Origin: Pedosphaera sp.
Lineage (GTDB): Bacteria; Verrucomicrobiota; Verrucomicrobiia; Limisphaerales; SXQI01
Length of the DNA stretch: 51,958 nucleotides
Reading direction: 5' to 3'
Assembly (NCBI GenBank): GCA_025359965.1
Contig: JANYDC010000038.1
Location: 1 to 51,958, forward strand
Shown here: piece by piece, positions 44,775 to 51,958 of the stretch
Numbering within the stretch: the first letter of the stretch is position 1
Layout: each line of letters begins with the position of its first letter
The notes under the pieces: generated by a model
The model's input: only the letters and a program-made list of their open reading frames with translations
Told to the model about the DNA's origin: nothing
Databases searched by the model: none
Translations under genes and position numbers: made by a program

Positions 44775-46121
44775 ATGAAGAGACTTGTCACCTGTTTGAG
44801 TGCTGCCGCCCTGATGTTTTCTGCCCTGTCGACGGTCAGAGCCTCCAATTCCGTCACCAATATCCTTAGCCAACCACTTTCGCTGGTGGAAGCAGTCAAT
44901 ATTGCCCTCGACCGAAACCCCGCCGTTCTGAAATCCCAAAAGGAATTGCAAGCTTCACACGGAATTTCGGTCCAAACGCGGGCCATTGCCCTTCCTGCCG
45001 TAAGATTAACAGGCCAATACCAGATTCAAGACCAAGCACTGGTCGAATCTTTCACCAACCTTCGGCAGGACCAGAACTGGGGGGTGGGCGTGCGCCTCGT
45101 TCAATCGTTTTACGAAGGCGGGCGTATTAAATCGTCTTTGCGCAGCGCAAAGCTCACCTTGCAACAAGCCGAGCTGCGCCATCAGGACGTGCTACTCGAA
45201 ACGGTTCTACTGACTGAGACCACCTATTTTGACATCCTTCTGGCCGCCGAACAGATCGAAGTGCAGCAAGCTTCAGTGAAATTGTTGGAGCAGCAGCTGA
45301 ATGACACGAAGCGGCGGTTTGAAGCAGGGGTCGTCCCGCAGTTCAACGTTTTGAGGGCGGAAGTGGAAGTCGCCAACACCCGGCCTCGCCTAATTCGCGC
45401 CCGGAACAGCTATCGCATTGCCAAGAATAATTTAGCCAATACGCTGGGCTACGACCTCCCTTCAACCGTGTGGGAGGATATCCCGCTCAAGCTGACCACA
45501 CCCTTGGCGGAAACGCCTTACAAGATTGACCTTCAAGAGGCGTTGAATCAGGCACTAACCAACCGAACCGACCTTGCAGCCAACCGTAAAGCGTTGTCGG
45601 CCAGGGAAGAGGATATCAAATTTGCGAAAGCAGCTAACTATCCCAGCCTGCAGGGATTCGTAGGGTACGACGTTCGGAATTCCATCCTTACCGATGACCT
45701 AAGTGTGGAAAAAAACGGATGGGTTGCAGGAGCTCAACTCAGTTGGGACCTATTTGACGGGCTTCGCACTCAAGGTAAAGTTGAGGAAGCTCGAGCCCGA
45801 TTTGACCAGGCTGAGATTGCCGTCGACGAACTAAGGAGAGAGATTGAATTGAATGTTCGGACCGCATTTTCAAACTTCAACGAGGCACGAGAAGTGCTTG
45901 AATCAAACCGTAAAGTGCTCGAACAGGCTGCGGAAGCATTGCGACTGGCCACCTCGCGCTATAGCGCTGGCACGGGAACGCAGCTTGATGTGTTGAGTGC
46001 CCAAACAGCCTTGACCGATGCCCGGTCGACGCAGGTTCAAGCCTTGCGTGATTATCAGGTCTCCGTAGCCCGGTTTGAACGGGTGGTCGGGCTGAGCAGG
46101 CAGGTTCCTGCCAGAAAATAG
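44775..46121 (+). CDS. TolC-family outer-membrane efflux protein
   Basis: The product has 448 residues from the ATG at 44775; the frame extends to 44652 but only this ATG gives a signal peptide (MKRLVTCLSAAALMFSALSTVRA). The mature protein shows the two OEP repeats: LSLVEAVNIALDRNPAVLKSQKEL near the N-terminus, then long helices (ETTYFDILLAAEQIEVQQASVKLLEQQL...RFEAGVVPQFNVLRAEVEVA), repeated as IELNVRTAFSNFNEAREVLES...RYSAGTGTQLDVLSAQTAL. It forms the outer-membrane duct of a tripartite pump. No RND pump or membrane fusion protein is adjacent. Confidence 0.88.
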   Translation: MKRLVTCLSAAALMFSALSTVRASNSVTNILSQPLSLVEAVNIALDRNPAVLKSQKELQASHGISVQTRAIALPAVRLTGQYQIQDQALVESFTNLRQDQNWGVGVRLVQSFYEGGRIKSSLRSAKLTLQQAELRHQDVLLETVLLTETTYFDILLAAEQIEVQQASVKLLEQQLNDTKRRFEAGVVPQFNVLRAEVEVANTRPRLIRARNSYRIAKNNLANTLGYDLPSTVWEDIPLKLTTPLAETPYKIDLQEALNQALTNRTDLAANRKALSAREEDIKFAKAANYPSLQGFVGYDVRNSILTDDLSVEKNGWVAGAQLSWDLFDGLRTQGKVEEARARFDQAEIAVDELRREIELNVRTAFSNFNEAREVLESNRKVLEQAAEALRLATSRYSAGTGTQLDVLSAQTALTDARSTQVQALRDYQVSVARFERVVGLSRQVPARK

Positions 46122-46162
46122 AAAAACACAAGGGCGTCAAACGACTTGCCTACGAACAGATT

Positions 46163-47017
46163 ATGCGATCATTGATCCTGGGATTCATTCTAGCCGTCAG
46201 CCTTGCTTTGCCGAGGGTTCAAGCCCAAACCCATGTTGAATTCAACACCACGCTTGGGCCACTTTTAGTTGAACTTTACGATACTGAAAAACCTCAAACG
46301 GTGCAAAATTTTTTGGGATTGGTGGCGAATCCAGCATTCAGCGAACTTTTTTTCCATATCTGGGGCCCAGGCAGCTCGCTCAGCGGCGGCGAGTTTGCAT
46401 TATACTCCAATTGGGCCACAAACCCAGTCTATACGAATTCGAGTTATCCCGTTTTAAACTTTAACGCAAGTATCACGAATGAGATCCACGTCGGGAAGTT
46501 CTTCAGCAACACATTCGGAACCATCGCAAAAGACAACCTTACCACTAACATCACTCGGCCAACTTTTTTCATTAACCTGACCAACAACACCCACTTGGAT
46601 ACCCTTTTTGGCGGATACAACGTCTTTGGCAAAGTAATTGGCAACACCAACCTGCTGGGGCTTTTCAATTTTGCCCCAGGAACACATGGTATTTGGGTGA
46701 CCAACTACTACGGCAGTGGCAAGCCCGGCCCGTTCTTTGCGTTTCCCTCGTTGTTTGAGGGTAGCCTCGCCCCGAAAAATTTGATCTTCATTCATCCCCA
46801 CGTAGTTAACCCCACCATTCGCGCCAGCTACAACAGGGGGACTTCGTCGGTGAATTTTAATACATTGAGCAACTACACTCATGTGGTGGAGGTTGCCACC
46901 AACCTGCCCCCAGATTGGAAACTGGTCACCTTCACCTTGGGCACTGGCACCCCCATGTCCATCCCTGATAATAACACCAATGATCCGGTCCGCATCTACC
47001 GCGTACGGATCGAGTAG
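46163..47017 (+). CDS. Exported cyclophilin-like protein with altered active site and FYRV-type C-terminal module
   Basis: The product has 284 residues with a signal peptide (MRSLILGFILAVSLALPRVQAQ). Residues 24-170 are cyclophilin-like: VEFNTTLGPLLVELYDTEKPQTVQNFLGL, FGTIAKDN and LDTLFGGYNVFGKVI. The catalytic segment reads FFHIWGPGSSLSGG where active enzymes have FHR......QGG, so the catalytic Arg (here Ile66) and the Gln are missing. The C-terminal ~60 residues (HVVEVATNLPPDWKLV...PVRIYRVRIE) resemble the end of the surface protein at 2-3160. It is therefore probably a binding or structural protein on the outside of the cell, not an active isomerase. Confidence 0.75.
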   Translation: MRSLILGFILAVSLALPRVQAQTHVEFNTTLGPLLVELYDTEKPQTVQNFLGLVANPAFSELFFHIWGPGSSLSGGEFALYSNWATNPVYTNSSYPVLNFNASITNEIHVGKFFSNTFGTIAKDNLTTNITRPTFFINLTNNTHLDTLFGGYNVFGKVIGNTNLLGLFNFAPGTHGIWVTNYYGSGKPGPFFAFPSLFEGSLAPKNLIFIHPHVVNPTIRASYNRGTSSVNFNTLSNYTHVVEVATNLPPDWKLVTFTLGTGTPMSIPDNNTNDPVRIYRVRIE

Positions 47018-47965
47018 CTATTTCGGGGCGGGAATCGCCTTAATTTTGGCGCGGAGAGCGGCGATTTGTTCGGAGATTTCGCTCTTGGCCGGGCTCAGGG
47101 GGAGCAATTTTCCCAGTAAAAGCTCTGCCCTTACATAATTGCCCTTTTTCTCCTCAATCCGCGCTATTCGCCCTAGAAGCTGTTCCACAATCGTATCCTC
47201 ATAATCCGCCTCCGTGGGATGTGGGTGCTGGCGCATCCACTTTGTGAGGGCCGCCTCGTAAAGATTGTGCGCACGCTCCTCGTCTTTGCGATCTGCTTCC
47301 AGCAGCTTTGCAAGCTCCAGCATGATTTCCACGCTATTGGGATTGATGCGCCAGCCTTGACGCAAAAAAGCCTCGGCTTCGTCAACTTTGCGCAACTCCT
47401 TTCGGAGCCAATAGGAGGTCAGCACAAAGGCATCAGGTCGGGTTGAATCCATTTCGGCGGCGAGCTTCAACCATGGCAACAATTCCTTAATTTCCTGTTC
47501 TGATTCCAGATGACTGTGTGTCGAGGCAAAGAAATGCCGTCCGAAAGCCTCAATGAAATCCCGGGGCTTGCCTAGGAAATCTGCCTCTTCATGTTCTTCA
47601 TGCACGCCTTCGTGATGGTCGTCATGTCCATGGTGATCATCCTTCCCTTCGGGCTTTGAAAATGCAGATCGTTCATCGGCGCGAATCTCCTCCGACATTA
47701 CGCCCGACTTGTTCTTGGGCTGATCAAAGATTGAGGGATAGTAGCCGCTATGGAAATATTCATCGGCCTTGAGCATGAATTGATTCGCCATCAGTTGACG
47801 GAAATCACCCAGAATCACCTCGGAAACCGATCTATTCCCGGAGTAGGAACTGCTAAGAACCTCAAGGCGGGGCTGGACCCAGCTGGCGGCCGTGGCACAG
47901 GCAAACACACCGACCAACAATCCAAAACGCACCCGCGCCGCAACATGATCTTCGCTGGAGTTCAT
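47018..47965 (-). CDS. Membrane-anchored TPR protein with a His-rich loop
   Basis: The product has 315 residues. One N-terminal hydrophobic segment (FGLLVGVFACATAASWV) anchors or exports it. Residues 108-128 are very rich in His/Asp/Glu (seven His), a possible metal-binding loop. The C-terminal half shows tetratricopeptide repeats (AEAFLRQGWRINPNSVEIMLELAKLLEAD; NYVRAELLLGKLLPLSP). It is the last gene of an operon with an ABC-2 permease (7-bp gap) and ATPase. Its stop abuts the cyclophilin gene's stop head-on (TAGCTA at 47015-47020). Confidence 0.7.
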   Translation of the reverse strand: MNSSEDHVAARVRFGLLVGVFACATAASWVQPRLEVLSSSYSGNRSVSEVILGDFRQLMANQFMLKADEYFHSGYYPSIFDQPKNKSGVMSEEIRADERSAFSKPEGKDDHHGHDDHHEGVHEEHEEADFLGKPRDFIEAFGRHFFASTHSHLESEQEIKELLPWLKLAAEMDSTRPDAFVLTSYWLRKELRKVDEAEAFLRQGWRINPNSVEIMLELAKLLEADRKDEERAHNLYEAALTKWMRQHPHPTEADYEDTIVEQLLGRIARIEEKKGNYVRAELLLGKLLPLSPAKSEISEQIAALRAKIKAIPAPK

Positions 47966-47972
47966 CGGGGCA

Positions 47973-48752
47973 TCAGGTGCTGAGACGTTTTTTGCGGAAA
48001 ATCAGCCAAGTGGCTCCCAGGAACATGGCCACATAAGCCAAACCATAAACAACGGCTACCGACCAGGCCCACCATGGAATGGCAGCCCGATGGTGAATAA
48101 TCAGATCGCGGACATCAAAAAACTCCAGATGAGGAATGATAAAATAAAGGGCGTAAATCAAACTGGAGAGCGGTTCCGGTTGTTGAAGGGCGATCTTGTT
48201 GAGGTATCGCGCCAAAAACATAAGGCCCACAATACTCACCACCGAGATGGTGGCATTGGAGGAAGGAGCGGCAAAGACCAGGCTGCCCAACATGACCATT
48301 GCGATGATGATCCCTAGAAGAACCCAATGAAGGGTCGCGGCCTGTAGATAAGAAGCCAGCGGCCATTCATGCTCACGAGTGCCGGAAAGGATCACAAAAA
48401 ACACATAAAAACTCATCAAAGCCAGTCCAGTGCTCCACCAGCAGCCAAGAAATTTCCCGAAGATTAATTGCCATCTGGATACCGGTTTTGCCAATAGCGG
48501 AAAAATGGTGCGCTGCTCGCGCTCTGCCGGCAGTTGCCGTGCGGCCGCACCCACAGAAATAAATAAAAGTGACACCCATACCAGAAACAGGCACAGCTCC
48601 TTGAGGTACCTCGCCATACTGGAATCATTGAAAAAACTGATCGACCCCATCATTAGCGTGATGAGCGCGGTCAGCACAAAGACCACATAAAAATCCTTGC
48701 GCCGATAAAGCTCCTTCACCACCAGCGCGCTAATACAAAAAACAACATTCAT
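47973..48752 (-). CDS. ABC-2 type transporter permease (NosY-like)
   Basis: The product has 259 residues and about six membrane helices: FYVVFVLTALITLMMGSISFF, LFLVWVSLLFISVGAA, FYVFFVILSG, WVLLGIIIAMVMLGSLVFAA, a segment near SVVSIVGLMFLARY and WSVAVVYGLAYVAMFLGATWLIF. ERREQRT-like ERE-QRTIFPLLAKPVSRWQLIFGKFLG is a typical cytoplasmic loop of NosY-type permeases. The start overlaps the ATPase stop (ATGA). It exports or remodels an unknown substrate at the inner membrane. Confidence 0.82.
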   Translation of the reverse strand: MNVVFCISALVVKELYRRKDFYVVFVLTALITLMMGSISFFNDSSMARYLKELCLFLVWVSLLFISVGAAARQLPAEREQRTIFPLLAKPVSRWQLIFGKFLGCWWSTGLALMSFYVFFVILSGTREHEWPLASYLQAATLHWVLLGIIIAMVMLGSLVFAAPSSNATISVVSIVGLMFLARYLNKIALQQPEPLSSLIYALYFIIPHLEFFDVRDLIIHHRAAIPWWAWSVAVVYGLAYVAMFLGATWLIFRKKRLST

Positions 48753-49504
48753 GCAGCAAGGGAGTGCTGGTAGCCGATCATTTTGAGAAAGATATGCTCC
48801 AGGTTCAAACCGTGCTCCTGAACTAGATCAGCAACCTTGCCCTCCACTCTAAGCTTTCCTTGGTGCATGATTCCCACCCGGTCGCACACCGTTTCAACCT
48901 CGCCTAATTCATGCGACGAGAAAAACACGGTCTTACCCTCGTGCTTGAGTCGCTGGATAATTTCGCGAACTTTCATCCGACCTACTGGATCGAGACCGCT
49001 GGTAGGCTCATCCAATATCAGCAGGTCCGGGTTATTGATCAACGCCTGGGCCAATCCCACACGCTGCTGCATTCCCTTGCTGTACGTCTTAATCAACTTT
49101 TTGCGCGCGTCCTGCATCTCCACTAGTTTCAACACGTCATCAATTCGCTTTTCCAGCACTGCTGAAGGGATGCCAAAAATTTTCCCGTAAAATCGCAACA
49201 ATTCCTCGGCACTGAGAAACTTGTAGTAGTAGGTCATCTCCGGCAAATAGCCGATCCGCTGGCGGGAAATGGGGAGTGAAACATCATTGCCAAAAAGCCG
49301 GGCCATCCCTCCGGTAGGCGGCACAAACCCGAGCAAAACATTCATGGTCGATGTTTTGCCCGCGCCATTCGGCCCCAAAAAACCAAAAACCTCGCCGGGC
49401 TGAATTGCCAGATTCAAACCATCGACGGCGACTTTCACCGCCGTGCGTCGGTCCGCGCCGGGGTATTCAACCCGCAGATTTTGAAATTCGATGATTGGTT
49501 CCAT
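48749..49504 (-). CDS. ABC transporter ATPase (NosF/CcmA-like)
   Basis: The product has 251 residues from the ATG at 49504 (a GTG at 49540 would add 12 residues). Walker A is GPNGAGKTST, the Q-loop region IGYLPEMTYYYKFLS, the signature YSKGMQQRVGLAQAL, Walker B LLILDEPTSGLDP with Glu, and the switch His in FFSSHELGEVE. It is the first gene of the ATPase-permease-TPR operon and energises the NosY-like permease. The signature SKG is normal for this subfamily. Confidence 0.9.
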   Translation of the reverse strand: MEPIIEFQNLRVEYPGADRRTAVKVAVDGLNLAIQPGEVFGFLGPNGAGKTSTMNVLLGFVPPTGGMARLFGNDVSLPISRQRIGYLPEMTYYYKFLSAEELLRFYGKIFGIPSAVLEKRIDDVLKLVEMQDARKKLIKTYSKGMQQRVGLAQALINNPDLLILDEPTSGLDPVGRMKVREIIQRLKHEGKTVFFSSHELGEVETVCDRVGIMHQGKLRVEGKVADLVQEHGLNLEHIFLKMIGYQHSLAA

Positions 49505-49557
49505 AAAGGCCAGATCTCCTCGTGTTAGTCGGGCTGCCACGGAAAAACTTTAGCCCG

Positions 49558-49582
49558 GCTGCCCGGTTTTATCCAGGGCAGC
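49558..49582 (-). terminator. Possible terminator hairpin after transaldolase
   Basis: GCTGCCC (49558-49564) pairs with GGGCAGC (49576-49582), extended by GG/CC with one bulge, leaving a six-base loop. On the minus strand it lies 28 bp after the transaldolase stop and is followed, after about 11 bases, by TTTTT. The T-run is rather distant, so confidence is modest. Confidence 0.4.
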
Positions 49583-49609
49583 AGGCATGGAACCACCAGA
49601 CCGTAACCC

Positions 49610-50569
49610 TTACAGGGCCAATTTCTTGGAGATGACGACCTCGAGCTTCCGGCTGTCAGCCGCGAAAAGGCGTATGCCATCAGACAATTTCTCCGTGGCC
49701 ATCTGGTTTTCGTTGAACATCCAGCGGTAAGCCTTCTCATCCAAGCTCATCTTGGGAAGGTTGCACGGCATGCCTGGTTGAAGCTTGCGGGTCAAAGTAT
49801 CGGTGTTCTTTTGCAACTCCTCAAGCAGTTGGGGACTGATGGTGAGCAGATCGCAACCGGCCAGCTCGACGATTTCGCCCACATTGCGGAAGCTCGCGCC
49901 CATCACTTCGGTCGCATACCCATACTGCTTGTAGTAACTGTAAATCTCACTCACCGAAACGACCCCAGGATCAGTTGCGCCCGGATACGCGTCTTTGCCC
50001 GTGGATTTCTTGTACCAATCAAGGATGCGCCCCACGAAAGGCGAGATCAGTTGCACGCCAGCCTCGGCGCACGCAATTGCCTGGGCCAAAGAGAACAGCA
50101 GGGTAAGGTTGCAGTTAATGCCTTCCACCTTTAGCTCGCGGGCAGCCTGAATGCCCTCCCAAGTGCTGGCGATTTTGATGAGGATACGCTCACGAGGAAT
50201 GCCTGCTTTTTCATAAAGTCCCATCAAAAGGCGGGCTTTGGCCAAAGTGGCAGCCTTATCGAAACTAAGCCGGGCATCCACCTCCGTGGAAACGCGCTGG
50301 GGAACGATTTTGAGAATTTCCGTGCCGAAGGCCACAGCGAGGCGGTCCATGGCGGCGTCAAGAAGGGCCGCACCGGCCAACCCGCTCTGGCGCGTATCGG
50401 CCAGCACTTTGTCAATTAATCCGGCGTATTCCGGCATCTCCGCTGCTTTGAGCAGGAGGCTGGGATTCGTAGTCGCATCGCGGGGCTGGTATTTTTTAAT
50501 GGAGGCGAAGTCGCCGGTATCGGCCACGACAACACTAAACTGCTTTAACTGGCTGAGGAGATCCGTCAT
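49610..50569 (-). CDS. talB: Transaldolase
   Basis: The product has 319 residues from the ATG at 50569; the longer frame to 50692 has no family resemblance in its first 41 residues. It contains [38 protein letters not shown], the Schiff-base Lys132 in [12 protein letters not shown] (same number as in E. coli TalB), [22 protein letters not shown] and [14 protein letters not shown]. It transfers dihydroxyacetone units in the non-oxidative pentose phosphate pathway in the cytoplasm. No pathway neighbours are present. Confidence 0.96.
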   Translation of the reverse strand: MTDLLSQLKQFSVVVADTGDFASIKKYQPRDATTNPSLLLKAAEMPEYAGLIDKVLADTRQSGLAGAALLDAAMDRLAVAFGTEILKIVPQRVSTEVDARLSFDKAATLAKARLLMGLYEKAGIPRERILIKIASTWEGIQAARELKVEGINCNLTLLFSLAQAIACAEAGVQLISPFVGRILDWYKKSTGKDAYPGATDPGVVSVSEIYSYYKQYGYATEVMGASFRNVGEIVELAGCDLLTISPQLLEELQKNTDTLTRKLQPGMPCNLPKMSLDEKAYRWMFNENQMATEKLSDGIRLFAADSRKLEVVISKKLAL

Positions 50570-50661
50570 AATTGCATGGTTCGTCAAGTTTATGCTGTTG
50601 AAGACGATAAAGACAGATATGAGTTGCTGCAATCGAGAACTGGCAGTGGCGGACGGGCTCC

Positions 50662-51861
50662 ATGCGACGTATGGATAAACCTTCGCCCTCAATGGATTTT
50701 AAGACTTTGTTTAGCCCTGAACGCAAACCCCGTGTTCTCGCTGTGGACGACCAGCGAGACGCCCTGCGACTTCTGCAAATCCGCTTGCAGAACGCCGGTA
50801 TTGACTGCACCACGTGCGGCGATGGGCCCTCAGCCCTCGCCTTCCTTTCCCGCGATATGGTGGATCTGGTCATCCTCGATGTGATGATGCCGCAGATGGA
50901 CGGCTTCGAGGTCTGCCGACGTCTCAAGGCGGATGAGCGTACCCGCGATATCCCGGTCCTCTTTTTGACGGCCAAATTCGAGATGGAAGATAAAGTGAGG
51001 GGCTTGGATGTGGGTGGGCACGATTATCTGAGCAAGCCGGTGGAGCAGTCTGAACTCTTGGCGCGCACCAAATCCGCTCTGCGAGTCAAAAGCCTTCAAG
51101 ATCAGTTGAAGCAACAGCTTCACCTCCAGCAGCAGTTAAACGAGTTGCACCAGGGAATGCTGACCGAGCATTGGCAGAAAACGCTGGGGCAACTGGCGGC
51201 CAGTCTAGCCCACGAAATTAACAACCCACTCGCAGCCGCACTTGGCAGCACCCAGTTGCTGACCATGGATGAGAATCTGGATAATTCAGTTCAAGATCGG
51301 CTGCAAATTATTGATCGAAGCCTTCAACGCGCGGGTCAGAAGCTGCGCAGCCTTTTGCTGATCGCCCAGAATTCCAAACACCACCAAACAATTTCCCTGG
51401 CGCATTTGGTGGAAGATATCTCGACGATTATCAATTTTCAGATCGTCGTCAACAAGGTGACCTTGAAATGTGACCTTGATGACGCGTGCACATGGCAGGG
51501 AGCCCCAAGCGAACTCGCCCGGGCGCTTCTGTACGTGATCAACAACGGCATCGAAGCGGTGACGGGCCAGCCCCAGCCCACTCTGAACCTTCGTATCGAG
51601 TCGGTGGAGCAGCATTGCATCATCCACGTGGTCGATAACGGGCCGGGAGTAAAGCCTGAGGTTAAAGACCGCATTTTTGAAGCATTCGTGACCACCAAGT
51701 CGCGCCCCCCTCACAACGGGATCGGTCTTTATTTGGCGAAGGAAATTATTCAGGCTGCCGATGGCCAGATTTCCGTCCAACCCGGCCCAGGCGGGGTGGG
51801 CACCGACGTTGCCATCACCCTGCCCGCTTACAGCAGACGCGGGTGCATCCCAAAATTGTGA
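50662..51861 (+). CDS. Receiver-histidine kinase hybrid (soluble)
   Basis: The product has 399 residues from the ATG at 50662 (ATG 50671 and 50692 also possible). The N-terminal receiver has Asp29-Asp30, phospho-acceptor Asp73 ([11 protein letters not shown]) and Lys125 (LSKP). A Gln/Leu-rich helical linker ([17 protein letters not shown]) leads to HisKA with His184 in [10 protein letters not shown] and a HATPase domain with N-box INNGIEAV, G1 DNGPGV and G2 [11 protein letters not shown]. There are no membrane segments, so it works in the cytoplasm as a relay: the receiver input controls the kinase. The cognate sensor and output are not in the window. Confidence 0.9.
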   Translation: MRRMDKPSPSMDFKTLFSPERKPRVLAVDDQRDALRLLQIRLQNAGIDCTTCGDGPSALAFLSRDMVDLVILDVMMPQMDGFEVCRRLKADERTRDIPVLFLTAKFEMEDKVRGLDVGGHDYLSKPVEQSELLARTKSALRVKSLQDQLKQQLHLQQQLNELHQGMLTEHWQKTLGQLAASLAHEINNPLAAALGSTQLLTMDENLDNSVQDRLQIIDRSLQRAGQKLRSLLLIAQNSKHHQTISLAHLVEDISTIINFQIVVNKVTLKCDLDDACTWQGAPSELARALLYVINNGIEAVTGQPQPTLNLRIESVEQHCIIHVVDNGPGVKPEVKDRIFEAFVTTKSRPPHNGIGLYLAKEIIQAADGQISVQPGPGGVGTDVAITLPAYSRRGCIPKL

Positions 51862-51912
51862 AAGCTGTAATTTCCTGGGTTTTTTGGCTTGAAGGGTGAC
51901 TAGTGTCTAGGC

Positions 51913-51958
51913 ATGTTTCCTGGCATGAACCTCTTCGCTCATAAACGTCAGCAGATAC
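51913..51958 (+). CDS. Possible start of a gene cut by the window end
   Basis: An open frame begins with ATG at 51913 (or 51925, reading MNLFAHKRQQI) and runs off the window. Only about 15 codons are visible, too few to identify a family. It is listed only because it follows the kinase gene in the same direction. Confidence 0.25.
   Translation, partial: MFPGMNLFAHKRQQI

Overview
The window looks like chromosomal DNA of a Verrucomicrobiota bacterium, probably of the Pedosphaera/Limisphaera (subdivision 3) type. I infer this from gene families rather than from any search: a propeller/HEAT/CxxCH 'membrane-bound dehydrogenase', a large cytochrome-like PSCyt1/DUF1549/DUF1553 protein next to a DUF1501 protein, Tat-exported Gfo/Idh/MocA and sugar-isomerase proteins, a pseudopilin with a type IV pilin-like leader, and a C-terminal '..W....FYRV' module. 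GC content is moderate and Shine-Dalgarno sequences are mostly weak.

Layout. 1-3160 is the 3' part of a giant surface protein made of 213-bp InlB-type repeats. 3245-7314 holds a heme/propeller/HEAT protein and a small HEAT protein. 7322-12852 is a compact secondary-metabolism island: a CrtI-like flavoprotein diverging from a translationally coupled trio of tyrosine-type aromatic ammonia-lyase, halogenase-like flavoprotein and methyltransferase. 12960-14107 is an unknown protein plus a CheY-like receiver. 14377-14554 is a complete tRNA-Ala(GGC) transcription unit with promoter and terminator. 14602-29576 carries genes typical of PVC bacteria: pseudopilin, two Gfo/Idh/MocA oxidoreductases, an aminotransferase, a three-gene PSCyt1/propeller/DUF1501 operon, a frameshifted DUF2071 gene, a GH-A-like hydrolase, a sugar isomerase and a PQQ-like propeller.

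29662-44631 is a nitrate assimilation locus: a thioredoxin-like [2Fe-2S] ferredoxin, a divergent LysR regulator, nrtABCD, an alginate-export-type porin, a DmsB-DmsC fusion, a molybdopterin nitrate reductase, a CysJ-like flavoprotein and a NirA-type nitrite reductase. Two independent sequences matching the sigma-54 -24/-12 consensus lie at nearly identical distances upstream of nrtA and of the flavoprotein-nirA pair. The nitrate reductase has no export signal yet sits in an overlapping reading frame with a quinol-oxidising type membrane subunit, which suggests quinol-driven assimilatory nitrate reduction in the cytoplasm.

44775-51861 contains a lone TolC-type outer membrane protein, a degenerate cyclophilin, a three-gene ABC exporter/TPR operon, transaldolase, and a receiver-histidine kinase protein. 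The nitrate locus and the ammonia-lyase island are the most interesting parts. All functional assignments rest on motifs read by eye; no database search was possible.
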